From NCBI RefSeq assembly GCF_005116465.1, contig NZ_SWBM01000006.1, positions 1 to 64,000 on the forward strand: 64,000 nucleotides of DNA, given 5' to 3'. The translations under genes were made by a program, and so were the position numbers. Shown piece after piece: positions 36,360-46,317 of this stretch (its first letter is position 1; each line of letters starts with the position of its first letter). Source of the DNA: Robertmurraya kyonggiensis (GTDB taxonomy: Bacteria > Bacillota > Bacilli > Bacillales > Cytobacillaceae). The notes under the pieces were generated by a model, which saw only the letters and a program-made list of their open reading frames with translations, made no database searches and was not told the origin of the DNA.

Positions 36360-36854
36360 TTGACAACCACTACAAATGATAGAACCATTATTAATGAAGT
36401 TACAATTATTGCCCCTTTACTTTTAGTTTGGTACGCTTGGACAATATCTGAACGGGTTTCAGAATGGTTCGCACCTGAAACAGTCATAGAAGCTATAGAA
36501 GGTGGGGCTTATGAACTTTATTTTATTCCTGGGAATAAAACTGGAATGAATACGAAAGGGTGCAAGATTGTTAAAATGGTTGACGAAAAAGAATTACGAT
36601 TCACTTGGAAAGGCCCAGATCAATTTGAATCTATAATGAATATTGAAAATGAATTAACTACCGTAAATGTTAGTTTTGAACCAGTTGATACCAAAACTAC
36701 AAAAGTTATTATTGAACATACAGGATTTAAAGAAGATGATAATTGGAAAGAAGCATTTGAATGGCATCAAATGGCTTGGTCAGGTGTTCTAAGTAGCTTA
36801 AAGTCTGCTCTTGAAAAAGGTGAAGGCAGTTTATGTTGCCAACCTGTAAAATAA
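36360..36854 (+). CDS. SRPBCC (AHSA1-like) domain protein
   Basis: The single domain has the helix-grip pattern of SRPBCC/AHSA1 proteins (VWYAWTISERVSEWFAPE near the start, WHQMAWSGVLSSLKSALEKG at the end). These bind small hydrophobic ligands or assist other proteins. A C-terminal CC pair could bind metal. The TTG at 36360 is chosen because AAAGGAGG lies 6 bases upstream and the ATG at 36330 has none. It stands alone, closed by a terminator. Confidence 0.8.
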   Translation: MTTTTNDRTIINEVTIIAPLLLVWYAWTISERVSEWFAPETVIEAIEGGAYELYFIPGNKTGMNTKGCKIVKMVDEKELRFTWKGPDQFESIMNIENELTTVNVSFEPVDTKTTKVIIEHTGFKEDDNWKEAFEWHQMAWSGVLSSLKSALEKGEGSLCCQPVK

Positions 36855-36871
36855 AATAAACTACACAAAGC

Positions 36872-36908
36872 CATCTATTGTTTCGAATTTAATAGATGGT
36901 TTTAATAT
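36872..36908 (+). terminator. intrinsic terminator
   Basis: AGCCATCTATT pairs with AATAGATGGTT (one G-U pair), followed by Ts. Confidence 0.8.
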
Positions 36909-37195
36909 TTCGGTTCTTACTTTGGATAAATCTAAATTTAATTAAATTGCATAATAAACAGGATCAATTAGCAACATTTACCTTTAACAGAGCCTAAATA
37001 ATAAATAGATTCGCTTTCTTTGAATCATCAAAAAAACTATCTCTTATGAGGTAGTTTTTTGATTTTTGTATAGTGACTTTATTCACAGGGCAGTCATAAA
37101 CATTCCTTAATTTCCCCATGGTTTCTGCAAAATTATCATTTATATTTATGGAGTTCTCATAATTACTACGTTAACAAACAAGGTGGTGATACAGG
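36909..37195 (+). promoter_or_regulatory. upstream region of the polyferredoxin operon
   Basis: A hairpin at about 37030-37062 (AAAAAACTA pairing with TAGTTTTTT) looks like a bidirectional terminator. GGTTTCTGCAAAATTATC at about 37120 is the island regulatory element, 70 bases before the next start. No gene is visible. Confidence 0.45.
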
Positions 37196-37561
37196 TTGAA
37201 ATTAAGAGTATTTGTTGTGACTGCTTTATTGTTATATCCTGCGTCCTATGCTATAGCAGACGAGGGGCATGACGACACAAAAGAAATAACTGAGGATATT
37301 GAAATGTTTAAAGATGGTGAGGTAAGTGGAGATGGTACCCATAATGAACACAACATGACACCTGATGAACATAGCGATATGAATGGGATAGAAAGTTCTG
37401 ATCATAAAGATGCTACTTCAGAAGGCGGACATGGGCATGGAACAGAGGTGATTGTAGAAACTCCTCCTAACTATACTGTTTTAAGTATATTTGGAGCAAT
37501 TAATCTTTCGTTTCTTGCCTTTGGATTATGGAATAAAAGAATAAGGAAGAGGGTGGTATAA
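37196..37561 (+). CDS. exported His/Asp/Glu-rich membrane protein
   Basis: A signal peptide (to about residue 22) is followed by an acidic, His-rich, Met-containing stretch (HNEHNMTPDEHSDMNG and HGHGTE) and one C-terminal membrane segment. The exposed part looks like a copper or other metal binding tail. TTG is the start, after AAGGTGGTGAT. It ends two bases before the polyferredoxin gene, so the two form an operon and may interact. Confidence 0.7.
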   Translation: MKLRVFVVTALLLYPASYAIADEGHDDTKEITEDIEMFKDGEVSGDGTHNEHNMTPDEHSDMNGIESSDHKDATSEGGHGHGTEVIVETPPNYTVLSIFGAINLSFLAFGLWNKRIRKRVV

Positions 37562-37562
37562 A

Positions 37563-38927
37563 TTGGCGATGCCTAGAAAAGAAGTTAGGAATACCAAGAG
37601 ACCTTTCAATTTTTTAGATATACCAATTATTAAGAAGTTTGTTAAGAGTAGATGGTATCCTGGCATTTTCCAATGGATAGCATTTATAGTGTTTTCCATA
37701 ATCGTATATGAATTGGTAATGGGTACAGTTAATCCAAGTAGAAATTTTGGAACTTCTATGACTTGGGTGTTGTGGTGGCCAATTATTCCAGTACTTTTTA
37801 TTGTTGCCGGAAGATTTTGGTGTGCCGTATGTCCTTTTGGAAAATTAAGTGACCTTGTTAGAAAGTTTGCGGGCAGCGAAAAACCAACACCTAAGTTTCT
37901 AAAAAAGTATGGTATTTGGCTAATCGACCTATTCTTTATCATGATTACCTGGAGTGATCATGTATGGGGGATTGTTGAATCACCAAGAGGTTCCGGATAT
38001 TTATTACTGGTTTTAGTAACTATGGTTGTAATTACTTCGGTTTTTTACGAAAGAAGAACTTTTTGTAAAAATCTTTGCTTCCTTGGAGGACTTGCAGGGA
38101 ACTATTCACGTTCTGGCATGTTGGAATTATGTGGAACACCAGATATATGCAAAACATGTAAGACTCAATCTTGTTTTAAAGGTAGTGAAAATGCAGAAGG
38201 CTGTCCAATGTTTCAATTTGTTAGAACGATGGATTCAAGTGCTGAATGTAATTTGTGCGGAAATTGTGTTAAATCCTGCCCTAATAATTCAATTAGAATA
38301 TCTCCTCGTGTTCCAACTCAGGAATTATGGGGAATAAAGAAACCGAAATTGGAACATGCATCACTTGCAGCTGTCATTATGGGAATTGTATTTGTACAAA
38401 ACATTACCATGTTAGAAATTTGGGAAGATATATTAGGAGTAATCGGCTCGTTTACAGGAACAACAAATTACACGGTAAACTTTTCCGTTGCATTTGTAAT
38501 CTCGATGATTCTACCTATTCTTTTGTTATTAGGTACAGCTAAAGTTGCTACTTTGCTAAAAGGCAATGAGGAGAAGGTTAAAGAGAATTTTGTTCGCTTT
38601 GGATACGCTATTATTCCTTTGGATTTAGCTGGACACTTAGCACACAATTTATTTCATATTATTACTGAAGGAAAAGCAATTTGGTTTAATACAGTTGGAC
38701 TATTTGGGATTAATATGAGTGGTGATTTGTCTTTATTATCAGGTTCATCTGTCCAATGGATTCAATACGCAATCGTATTTCTTGGCTTTGTTGGCTCTAT
38801 GTATACAGTCTATCGGATTGGTAATAAAGGTCCTCTTAAGCAGTTAGCTCCATATTATTTCTTTATGTTGCTTTTGACTCTGGCTAATATATATTTATTC
38901 TCATTGCCAATGGTACATAGAGTTTAA
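37563..38927 (+). CDS. NapH/NosR-like membrane polyferredoxin
   Basis: Membrane helices at both ends flank several cysteine clusters: FWCAVCPFGK, CKNLC, CKTCKTQSC, and a ferredoxin motif CNLCGNCVKSCP (near residue 235) that binds 4Fe-4S. The layout is that of NapH/CcoG/NosR-type quinol-linked electron carriers, which feed electrons through the membrane to an extracytoplasmic acceptor. The substrate protein could be the Rieske or propeller lipoproteins, which is inference. TTG 37563 or ATG 37569 may be used. Confidence 0.8.
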   Translation: MAMPRKEVRNTKRPFNFLDIPIIKKFVKSRWYPGIFQWIAFIVFSIIVYELVMGTVNPSRNFGTSMTWVLWWPIIPVLFIVAGRFWCAVCPFGKLSDLVRKFAGSEKPTPKFLKKYGIWLIDLFFIMITWSDHVWGIVESPRGSGYLLLVLVTMVVITSVFYERRTFCKNLCFLGGLAGNYSRSGMLELCGTPDICKTCKTQSCFKGSENAEGCPMFQFVRTMDSSAECNLCGNCVKSCPNNSIRISPRVPTQELWGIKKPKLEHASLAAVIMGIVFVQNITMLEIWEDILGVIGSFTGTTNYTVNFSVAFVISMILPILLLLGTAKVATLLKGNEEKVKENFVRFGYAIIPLDLAGHLAHNLFHIITEGKAIWFNTVGLFGINMSGDLSLLSGSSVQWIQYAIVFLGFVGSMYTVYRIGNKGPLKQLAPYYFFMLLLTLANIYLFSLPMVHRV

Positions 38928-39103
38928 CGCGTGCAAAAAATAGTTGAGAATTATCAACTCTATCTTATAATAGAAGATTAAACTGTTAATATTGGTGCTC
39001 ATTTAAAGAAAAAGTAAATGAATGGTATAACTAGAAAGGGTTGTTGGTAATATGTCAACTCTTTCTTTATTTTCATGTTCTACATTAAATAATGTAATAG
39101 AAA

Positions 39104-39161
39104 AGGTACTGAGAGCTGTTCATGACTGCTAATAAATCTACAGTCGAAAACTCCAGTACCT
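39104..39161. other. long nested hairpin
   Basis: AGGTACTG (39104-39111) pairs with CAGTACCT (39154-39161) and an inner GACTG (39124-39128) pairs with CAGTC (39141-39145). It lies in a gene-free gap and converges with the minus-strand gene at 39191. It could end transcription, code for a small RNA or be a recombination site. Confidence 0.35.
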
Positions 39162-39190
39162 CTTGTGTCTTAATAAATACAATAGTTAAA

Positions 39191-39448
39191 TCAAAAATCA
39201 TTCATCATATTGCTGCTGCTATTATTATCGTGATGATTTTGCATCATACCGCCATCTCCATGGCATGCATCAAACATTTCTTTTTGCTCCTTTTCAGTTA
39301 AATCAGGGTGCATTTTTTCAATTTGGGGTTGCATTTGTTCAAATTTACTTACTCCATCCCCTTCTTCGTTCGTTTGGGCAAAAGCAAAAGTACCGGCACC
39401 TAAAATTAATCCTCCTGTTAGAATTCCTACAAGTATTTTCTTTTTCAT
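39191..39448 (-). CDS. small secreted Met/His-rich protein (85 aa)
   Basis: A clear signal peptide ends at FAFAQ. The mature part has a helical stretch (KFEQMQPQIEKMHPDLTEKEQKEM) followed by CHGDGGMMQNHHD, a likely metal-binding tail. It resembles small exported copper proteins of Bacillus, but the family is not named with certainty. Its ATG overlaps the stop of an upstream frame (ATGA) and has an AAGGTGAC site. Confidence 0.7.
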   Translation of the reverse strand: MKKKILVGILTGGLILGAGTFAFAQTNEEGDGVSKFEQMQPQIEKMHPDLTEKEQKEMFDACHGDGGMMQNHHDNNSSSNMMNDF

Positions 39449-39687
39449 GTCACCTTCATCTCCTTTCTTACCTTAATCATATCGATCAACTGTGGAGTTA
39501 TTATGGAGAAAATATGAGCAAGTTGTGAATAATTCTTTGTATCCTCTTTTAACATCTCCATAAAAAATAGTGGGTTCAAACAGATTATTTTCTTGAGCTG
39601 ATCTTCATTAGTTTGAACAGTAACCTGCACAGAAGGTGTTGAAAACCTCATCTCAAAAGGGGAGGGGAAGCTTGAGTGGGAAACCAA
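39445..39687 (-). CDS. possible small protein coupled to the secreted protein
   Basis: The frame has no good ribosome-binding site at its start, but it ends ACATGA, overlapping the next ATG as in coupled genes. Codon use looks plausible. No domain is recognised. It could also be an untranslated leader. Confidence 0.35.
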   Translation of the reverse strand: MVSHSSFPSPFEMRFSTPSVQVTVQTNEDQLKKIICLNPLFFMEMLKEDTKNYSQLAHIFSIITPQLIDMIKVRKEMKVT

Positions 39688-39782
39688 ACAATAGAAGATG
39701 GCTCAATATAAAAATGCTCAGAACATATCTGAGCATTTTGCTCATAATAGAGATTATAATTGTCTGTAAAATTAATTGATGT

Positions 39783-40340
39783 CTACGATTTCCTATTGGA
39801 GGATTTTTTCAAAATTATATAGGTGAAAATCATCAACAATACCATTACTGCTATTAATATTTGTAATTCTGTACCAAAATTAAGAATATACACAACTGAA
39901 TATGCTTCAATTATTAGAGCAGGAATTTTTCCTAACGTACTAGCCATAAAAAAAGAAATGGTACCTATTTTGCTTACAGCTGCCGTAAGAGTAACAGTTC
40001 CAGATGGTACAAATGGTAGTACTCTTAATAAGATAACAATGAAAAATGCTTGAATCCCATTAAAATCTTTTAACCTAAACAAAAATTTTTTTTCGATCTT
40101 ATTAAATTGTGAGTTTCTTGATAACTTAAGAATTCCCCTTCTATAAAGGGAGAAGCTAATAAGTGCACCAGCAGCTTCCCCTAGAATTAATATTACTATT
40201 CCTATTTTTAAACCAAGAATACTAACCGTTCCGATTGTAATAAATGTACTGGGTATTATCCCAGTGATTGCAACAGCAATATTAAGAAGGATACTCAATA
40301 AGCTAGCTAGAAGTGGACTATTTGGAAATAGCTCTGTCAT
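39783..40340 (-). CDS. TVP38/TMEM64 (VTT domain) membrane protein
   Basis: About five membrane segments with a GEAAGALISFSLYRRG segment and a helix-rich SKIGTISFFMASTLGKIPA segment place it in the SNARE-associated VTT/DedA superfamily. These proteins act in membrane lipid homeostasis. It is transcribed leftwards directly after the response regulator gene (9-base gap), so it belongs to the kinase operon. Confidence 0.75.
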   Translation of the reverse strand: MTELFPNSPLLASLLSILLNIAVAITGIIPSTFITIGTVSILGLKIGIVILILGEAAGALISFSLYRRGILKLSRNSQFNKIEKKFLFRLKDFNGIQAFFIVILLRVLPFVPSGTVTLTAAVSKIGTISFFMASTLGKIPALIIEAYSVVYILNFGTELQILIAVMVLLMIFTYIILKKSSNRKS

Positions 40341-40349
40341 ATCAATAGG

Positions 40350-41027
40350 TTATTCCTTGCTAGTCCATTTATAGCCAACGCCCCAGACAGTTTGTAAATA
40401 GTCCTCTGCAGGGAACCCCTTTTTTCGAAGTTTATCACGTAAATTTCTAACATGTGAGTCAATGGTGCGATCTTCAGTTGCGACTTCATAGCCCCAAATG
40501 TTTGTAATTAAGTGTTCTCTCGTAAACACTTTGTTTGGATGGTTAAGAAAGAGATTCATAAGGGCAAATTCCTTACGTGTTAATGAGATTTCTTGATCTT
40601 TATATTGAAGTTGATGGGAATCATTATCTAGAACTAACCCATCAAAAAAAAATTTGTCTACTTTACTTGTTTGCCTTCTTAATACAGCTTCAATTCTAGC
40701 AATTAGTTCTTCTTCATCAAAAGGTTTTGAAATATAATCGTCTGCTCCAGATTGCAATCCTTTTACGATATCCGTCTTTTCACTCATAGCGGTTAGCATA
40801 ATGATAGGGGTATCCCAGTGCTTTCGGATTTCCTGACATACTTGCCAACCATCCATTTCTGGCATCATAACATCCAGTAAAATAAGATCTACTGAGTGGG
40901 TACCCAAATACCGGATTGCATCTAAAGGAGATTCCTTTTTTATACAATTATATTTTGGGGATAAATACAAAGACAACAAATCAAGCATTATTGGTTCATC
41001 ATCAATTAGTAAAATTGATCTCATCAT
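40350..41027 (-). CDS. OmpR/PhoB-family response regulator
   Basis: The receiver domain has IDDE near the start, Asp52 in ILLDVMMPEMDGW and Lys in ISKPFDEEE; a winged-helix domain follows, ending VWGVGYKWTS. It directly adjoins the kinase gene, so the two are an operon. The island-wide TCTGCA element, including a copy upstream of this operon (about 42454, inverted), makes this regulator or its paralog at 16757 the likely binding protein. Confidence 0.93.
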   Translation of the reverse strand: MMRSILLIDDEPIMLDLLSLYLSPKYNCIKKESPLDAIRYLGTHSVDLILLDVMMPEMDGWQVCQEIRKHWDTPIIMLTAMSEKTDIVKGLQSGADDYISKPFDEEELIARIEAVLRRQTSKVDKFFFDGLVLDNDSHQLQYKDQEISLTRKEFALMNLFLNHPNKVFTREHLITNIWGYEVATEDRTIDSHVRNLRDKLRKKGFPAEDYLQTVWGVGYKWTSKE

Positions 41028-42404
41028 TTACTCTCCTCTAAAGATTAATTCAAACTTAGACCCGACATTTTCTTTACTTGTAACGGTAATTTTACCTTCA
41101 TGTGCATAGACGAGCTCTTGAACAATGGCTAGACCAAGCCCGGCTCCCCCAGTAGACCTTGTTCTTGCTTTATCAACACGATAGAAACGATTGAAAATGA
41201 AAGGAATATCTTTTTCGGGTATACCTCTACCGTTGTCTTCAATAGTAATGTGGAATGAGTTCTTATATTTCCAAGCCTTTACAATAACATTTGAACCTTC
41301 TGAAGAATACTTCATTGCATTATCTAAAAGATTTAACAAGATTTGTTCAAGTTTCAAAGGGTCTGCCTTTAAGAATAAATTAGCTTCACACTCCTGTTTG
41401 AAATCGATATTTTTTTCAAGAAATGCTGGAGATAACTTTTGCTCAATTTTCGTTAAAAAAAGACTTAAATCTATATTTTCTTTATGAATGACAAAGGAAT
41501 TTTGATCCATTTTAGCTAGTTCGAATAATTCTTTGATTAGTAAGGATAAGCGGTTTGATTCATCTGAAATTATGTTAAGATATTTTCTTTTATCCTTATC
41601 AGATAGATTCCTTTTAGTCACAATATCTGTATATCCCTTGATATAGGTTAAAGGTGTTCGTAACTCATGTGAGATACTCGCCAAAAATTCACTTCTTTGC
41701 TGCTTCAAATAATTAAGCTCTGTTGCAAGTGTTTCTATTGATTTTGCCAATTCCCCTAATTCATCATCAGCCATTTTCGGTAATGAAACATTAAAATTTC
41801 CTTTACTTATCTCATTTGTTACTTCCTTCATAACTATAAGAGGTTTTGTTATTCCTTTTGAAAGAAAAATAATAATGATGAGAGTTAAGAATACAGATAT
41901 CCAACCTGCAAGAAAAAAATGTTCATTTAAACTATTCATCAAGGCATGAACGGATGTTGTATTTTCAAACATGAACACATAGCCTATCACTTGGTTGTTA
42001 ACCAACACAGGACTAATTGTGGAAACAAATGGTTCTTCCTTCCAATCCCCCTCTAGTACTTTCCCGTTTTTGGGGATATTCTCCGATGGTACATTTAGAT
42101 ACTTATTTATGGCATCAGAGAGTGTTGATGTACCCATGACTTTCCCATTTTTGTTGGTAATAACTACATCTGTTGTCGATTCTGACTCCATTAAGACAAC
42201 GTGGTCTATTGTTTCTTTATCAAAGTGCTTCTCTAAAATAGCCCTATGAGAATTTCCTCTTGCTTGTAAGGATTGTAGCTCTTCTTTTACCCTTGTATCG
42301 GTTATCCCGGAATGTAAAATGAAGAACATAAAAGTCATTAGACCGAAAATGATCAAGAAAAATAGGATTCCGAGTTTTATAGAAAGTTTTTTCAATGTTT
42401 TCAC
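41028..42404 (-). CDS. sensor histidine kinase
   Basis: Two membrane segments (about residues 12-31 and 164-182) flank an extracytoplasmic domain of about 130 residues. HAMP, HisKA (ASISHELRTP, His246) and HATPase boxes (LLDNAMKYS, EDNGRGIP, GAGLGLAIV) follow. The sensor region has VVITNKNGKVMG as in PAS/Cache-like folds. Its place beside the copper island suggests a copper or envelope-stress signal, which is inference. Confidence 0.93.
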   Translation of the reverse strand: MKTLKKLSIKLGILFFLIIFGLMTFMFFILHSGITDTRVKEELQSLQARGNSHRAILEKHFDKETIDHVVLMESESTTDVVITNKNGKVMGTSTLSDAINKYLNVPSENIPKNGKVLEGDWKEEPFVSTISPVLVNNQVIGYVFMFENTTSVHALMNSLNEHFFLAGWISVFLTLIIIIFLSKGITKPLIVMKEVTNEISKGNFNVSLPKMADDELGELAKSIETLATELNYLKQQRSEFLASISHELRTPLTYIKGYTDIVTKRNLSDKDKRKYLNIISDESNRLSLLIKELFELAKMDQNSFVIHKENIDLSLFLTKIEQKLSPAFLEKNIDFKQECEANLFLKADPLKLEQILLNLLDNAMKYSSEGSNVIVKAWKYKNSFHITIEDNGRGIPEKDIPFIFNRFYRVDKARTRSTGGAGLGLAIVQELVYAHEGKITVTSKENVGSKFELIFRGE

Positions 42405-42444
42405 CTTAATTCAATTTATATAACTTAATTTTACCTTAAAGTTG

Positions 42445-42470
42445 TGAAGAAATTGTGCAGGTTTTAGCGA
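42445..42470 (-). promoter_or_regulatory. TCTGCA-like element upstream of the kinase operon
   Basis: On the minus strand the sequence reads AAAACCTGCACAATTTC, with CTGCACA in the same context as other island sites. It lies about 50 bases before the kinase start, so the operon may control itself. Confidence 0.4.
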
Positions 42471-42642
42471 TCCAAAACCGATATTGAGTGAACCATACTA
42501 ACTGCACTACATAGGGTAGTAATTTGTCATTCATATAATCAAAGACAATTTGTTACATTGATATCCTTTTAATAGGAATAATAACTTTGTAAATATTGAA
42601 TGATCTTAGGGAAATATTTGCACGAAGTTCTCTTTGTTTAAT

Positions 42643-43876
42643 CCTTAACCAGTTATATTTCTCGAATAGCCAGTTACCATTGTGTACTGACAGGTACATT
42701 AATATCCAAGTTACTTTCACCCCAATTAAATAAATTCTACATTGAACAAATTGCTGAAAGAGGAGGGAACGGATTCTTTGATTCATCCAGTGGTATAAAT
42801 GGAATAGGTAAACTAGCTATAGATTTTATAAATATAATTCAGAAACTTAATTTCAGAACAGATTTACAAAAGACAACTTTACTAGCCTGGGGGAAGGTCC
42901 TACCAACAAGAGGATTAATGAGAGCAGAGAAAGCTCGGTGTGGAGTCTGTTATCAGGAAAAAATGATAAATAATGCACCAATCTATGATCAACTTATATG
43001 GTATGTAAAAGAAGTACTATGTTGCCCTAAGCACAAAATAGACTTAGGAACGCAGTGTCCGAACTGTTCTAAAACAATGCAAATTCTCTCAAGGAAGGCT
43101 CTTCCAGGTTATTTCCAGCATTATTATGGTTGGTTAGGTATAAATGATAGTCCCATAGCAATGAAGTCTAGTTAAGAAAACTATAGAGCAGCTGTTCTTA
43201 AAGGGGAGTTGGTATCTAATAGTTCTTCTGAAAGCTTTATGAATCTTGAAAAAAATATAGTTTCTCAGCAATAAAGAACGTATCTGAGCAATTTTTCGAA
43301 GGGAAAATAGGTAAAATGGCTAAATTTATTCAAATCCCTGAAACTACGCTTAGATATTGGACTAAAGGAATTAATTTGATTCCTTTACCTAGTTTAATCA
43401 AAATTTGTCTGCAATTAAACATTTCTATTTTGGAATTGTTTGGAATTGAAGAACTTCCAATAAACATTCAATTACCTCAAAAGGATTTATCTAAAAATAG
43501 TCCTAAACTAAGGAACAAATTTGATCATAAAATAATTAAAAGAATCTTGGATAATGAAATCATTAGTGAACATTCAAAATCTCTTAAGAAAGTTGCAGAA
43601 ATCATAGGCTATGATCGGAAATTACTATATAAAAAGTTCCCGATCGAATGTAAAAAAATAGTTGATAATTATCAGAGTTATATAACTGAACAAAAGTTGA
43701 GAAGGGAAAATAATATTAAAAAACAATTAGATAATATCGCTCAGCAACTATCTGAAAATGGAGAGTACCCTAGCAGAAGGAAAGTAGAGAAATTATTAAA
43801 ACAAAAATATTTTGTAAAAGAAAAAAATATACGGGAACAGTGGAATAGTCTAAAAATAAATTATTTAAAAATTTAA
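42643..43876 (+). pseudogene. degraded TniQ-family gene
   Basis: From about 42645 one frame reads LTSYISRIASYH and continues to 43175 with GINGIGKLAIDFINII and the zinc-finger blocks CGVC, CCPKHKIDLGTQCPNC. This is the TniQ/TnsD layout. A TAG/TAA region around 43173 stops it, a second frame resumes (AAVLKGELVSN) and stops at about 43274, and a third runs from 43275 through 43876 with a helix-turn-helix-like C-terminus. At least two lesions make it inactive. A stop also replaces the codon before the SLTS start. Confidence 0.75.
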
Positions 43877-43956
43877 AACATTCGTATAATTCGGTAATAT
43901 ACTCTTGTATATCTTTCGACTTTTTAAATTTAACTTTTTGAAAGTGATAGGATGCT

Positions 43957-44690
43957 ATGACGATTAGGGATATAGATCAACAAATAAAGAAATTTAATCT
44001 ATCAGAGGAAGCTATCAAGCAAATTGAAAATGTAAGAAGTTCAGAACCTTCCAGGAAAGTAAAAAGTGGGGGAAAAAACGTACCAGGTTTTTATCCGAGC
44101 AAGAAAATGGGAGTAACCATACAATTTGAAAGTCATAAGCTTGAATTAGCTGCAATTTATGAAAAGAACATGACCCTAATGTCATAGAATACTATGATCA
44201 GCCACCTTCATTTCCAATAAAATATGATAATCCAGAGGGTTCTAAAAAGAAAACGAACGGACACAGGTATACTGCGGATTTCTTTGTAATTGAAAAGGAT
44301 TAGATTGGGTGGGAAGAGTGGAAAACAGATGAAGAGTTAATAAAACTCTCTGAAAAAAATCCTAATAGATATCGTGTTGACGAAAAAGGGAACTGGCGCT
44401 GTCCTCCATGTGACATGCTGAAAAATATGGACTGTCATTTCGAGTAAGATCTTCAAAAGACATTGATTGGACCTATCAAAGAAATATTCATTTTTTGGAG
44501 GATTTTTTATTAGATGAGAAGTTGCATATTCCAGATGATGCATCAAAGATCATTCAGAAGTTAATTGGAGATAAACATTTATTTTATTGGATGAACTTCT
44601 CTCTAACCAAAACAGCATTACTGCTATGATGTATATACAATGATGGTACTAAATGATATATGTAGATATTTATAAATACCCAATCGTTGA
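43957..44690 (+). pseudogene. degraded TnsA-like transposase endonuclease gene
   Basis: The pieces read in order: FYPSKKMGVTIQFESHKLEL, then after a frameshift near 44164 NVIEYYDQPPSF, then RYTADFFVIEKD with a TAG, NPNRYRVDEKGNWRCPP, a shift, and EKYGLSFRVRSSKD. IEYYDQPP and TADFFV are the catalytic-core landmarks of TnsA, the endonuclease that cuts the 5' ends in Tn7-like transposition. At least three lesions are visible. Confidence 0.75.
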
Positions 44691-44774
44691 TTTTGATAAA
44701 TTCCCACTCTTTTTAAATAGGGAAACATATAAAGCTTATCTCAATATGCAACACGCATTTAATCCTATACTTTT

Positions 44775-46305
44775 AAGCCAAGTACACTTGATATATCTGT
44801 AGGTAACAAAATTCATTGGGAAGCTAGAGTTTTGACAATGGTAAATCTTGGTGAAAGTGTCATAAGTTTACTAGATGAGATTGGTAAGATAGTGGAAATG
44901 CCTATTATTGTGTTTGAAGATTTAATTTCAAAGGGAGCAATTAAGGAAATTGAACATTTGGAAGAGAATGAGGAAGAAAAAGTAGTCCTCCATATTATTA
45001 GATCTGCAGGAGAAATAGAATTAGAACATGCTAATAGAAAATACACAGTCGTACAAGGGATACTAAATGGTGGTAAATACACCGATTATAATATTTCTGT
45101 TCGTACTATTAGGGATTGGATGAAAAAATATCGAGATGCGGAAAAAATATTTGGAAATGGGTATGTTGGTCTTATTTCTGCTAGACACCGCCAAGGGAAT
45201 AGAACGGAATGATTGGAGAAAGAAGTAATTGAGTTAATGGACAATTATACAGAAGAACAATATGAAACCATTATTCAGAAAAAAAGGAACGTAGTTCACA
45301 GAGCTTTAAAAAAAGAATGCCAGAAAAAAGGGTACTCACCACCATCGTATAAAACTTTTTTGTACAAGAAGCATAGAGCGTCCAAAACATTTGCAAACAG
45401 AGAAAATGCAAGGCTCGAGAGCAGCCTATGATACAGAACCTTTTTATTTTGAATTAGAGGAAACCGCTCCTAGACATGGAGATAGGCCATTTGAAATCTG
45501 TCATATTGACCATACTGAATTAGATATTAAATTAATATGCTCACAAACAGAAGAAAATTTAGGAAAACCGTGGGTGACATTTCTAGTTGATGCATATTCA
45601 CGTAGAATACTCGCTTTCTATTTAAAGTTTGATCCCCCAAGTTATAGATCTAATATGATGGTTTTAAGAGAATGCGTAAGAAGACACTCTCGATTGCCAA
45701 ACATGGTGGTTGTAGACGGTGGAAAGGATTTCCAAAGTATGTATTTTGAAACACTACTTGCGAGATATAACAAAGGGAAGAAAATAAGACCAGGAGCTAA
45801 ACCAAGATTTGGTTCAGTCTGTGAAAGACTTTTTGGAACATTAAACTCTGAATTTATTCACAATTGCTTAGGAAACACCAAAATTATGAAAAATGTGCGA
45901 CAAGTAACCAAAGAAGTAAATCCTGATAATCATGCGGTATGGACTCTTGAAGATCTGCAATTAATGCTACAAGAGTGGTGTTATGAAATTTATGATAACA
46001 TGCTACACACCACATTAGGTGAGAGTCCTAAAGAAACATTTGTTAAAAGAATTGCTAAAACCGGAGAACGTAAGAACACATATATTAAATACGATGAGAC
46101 GTTTATTATGCTAACTCTTCCTACAACTAGAAAGGATATAGCGAAAGTTATCTCAGGACAAGGAGTTAAAATTAACTATTTCTATTATTGGTCTGAGATA
46201 TTGCTTCATCCAGAGAATGAGGAAAAGAATATTCCAGTAAGGTTTGATCCATTTAATGTAGGCATAGCGTATGCTTACGTTAATAACTATTGGGTCACAT
46301 GTTAG
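44775..46305 (+). pseudogene. degraded TnsB-like DDE transposase gene
   Basis: The product resembles TnsB/MuA-type integrase-fold transposases: CHIDHTEL (first Asp), MVVVDGGKDF (second Asp) and GSVCERLFGTLN (Glu) form the DDE triad. A TGA at 45210-45212 splits the N-terminal part and a frameshift near 45410 separates it from the catalytic core. The C-terminus ends at YVNNYWVTC, shorter than usual, so it is truncated too. No TnsC ATPase gene is visible. Confidence 0.8.
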
Positions 46306-46317
46306 GGGGGAACTAAT

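Noticed and set aside
42553-42786. Minus-strand small gene
   Set aside because: It overlaps the decayed TniQ reading frame, which has recognisable motifs.
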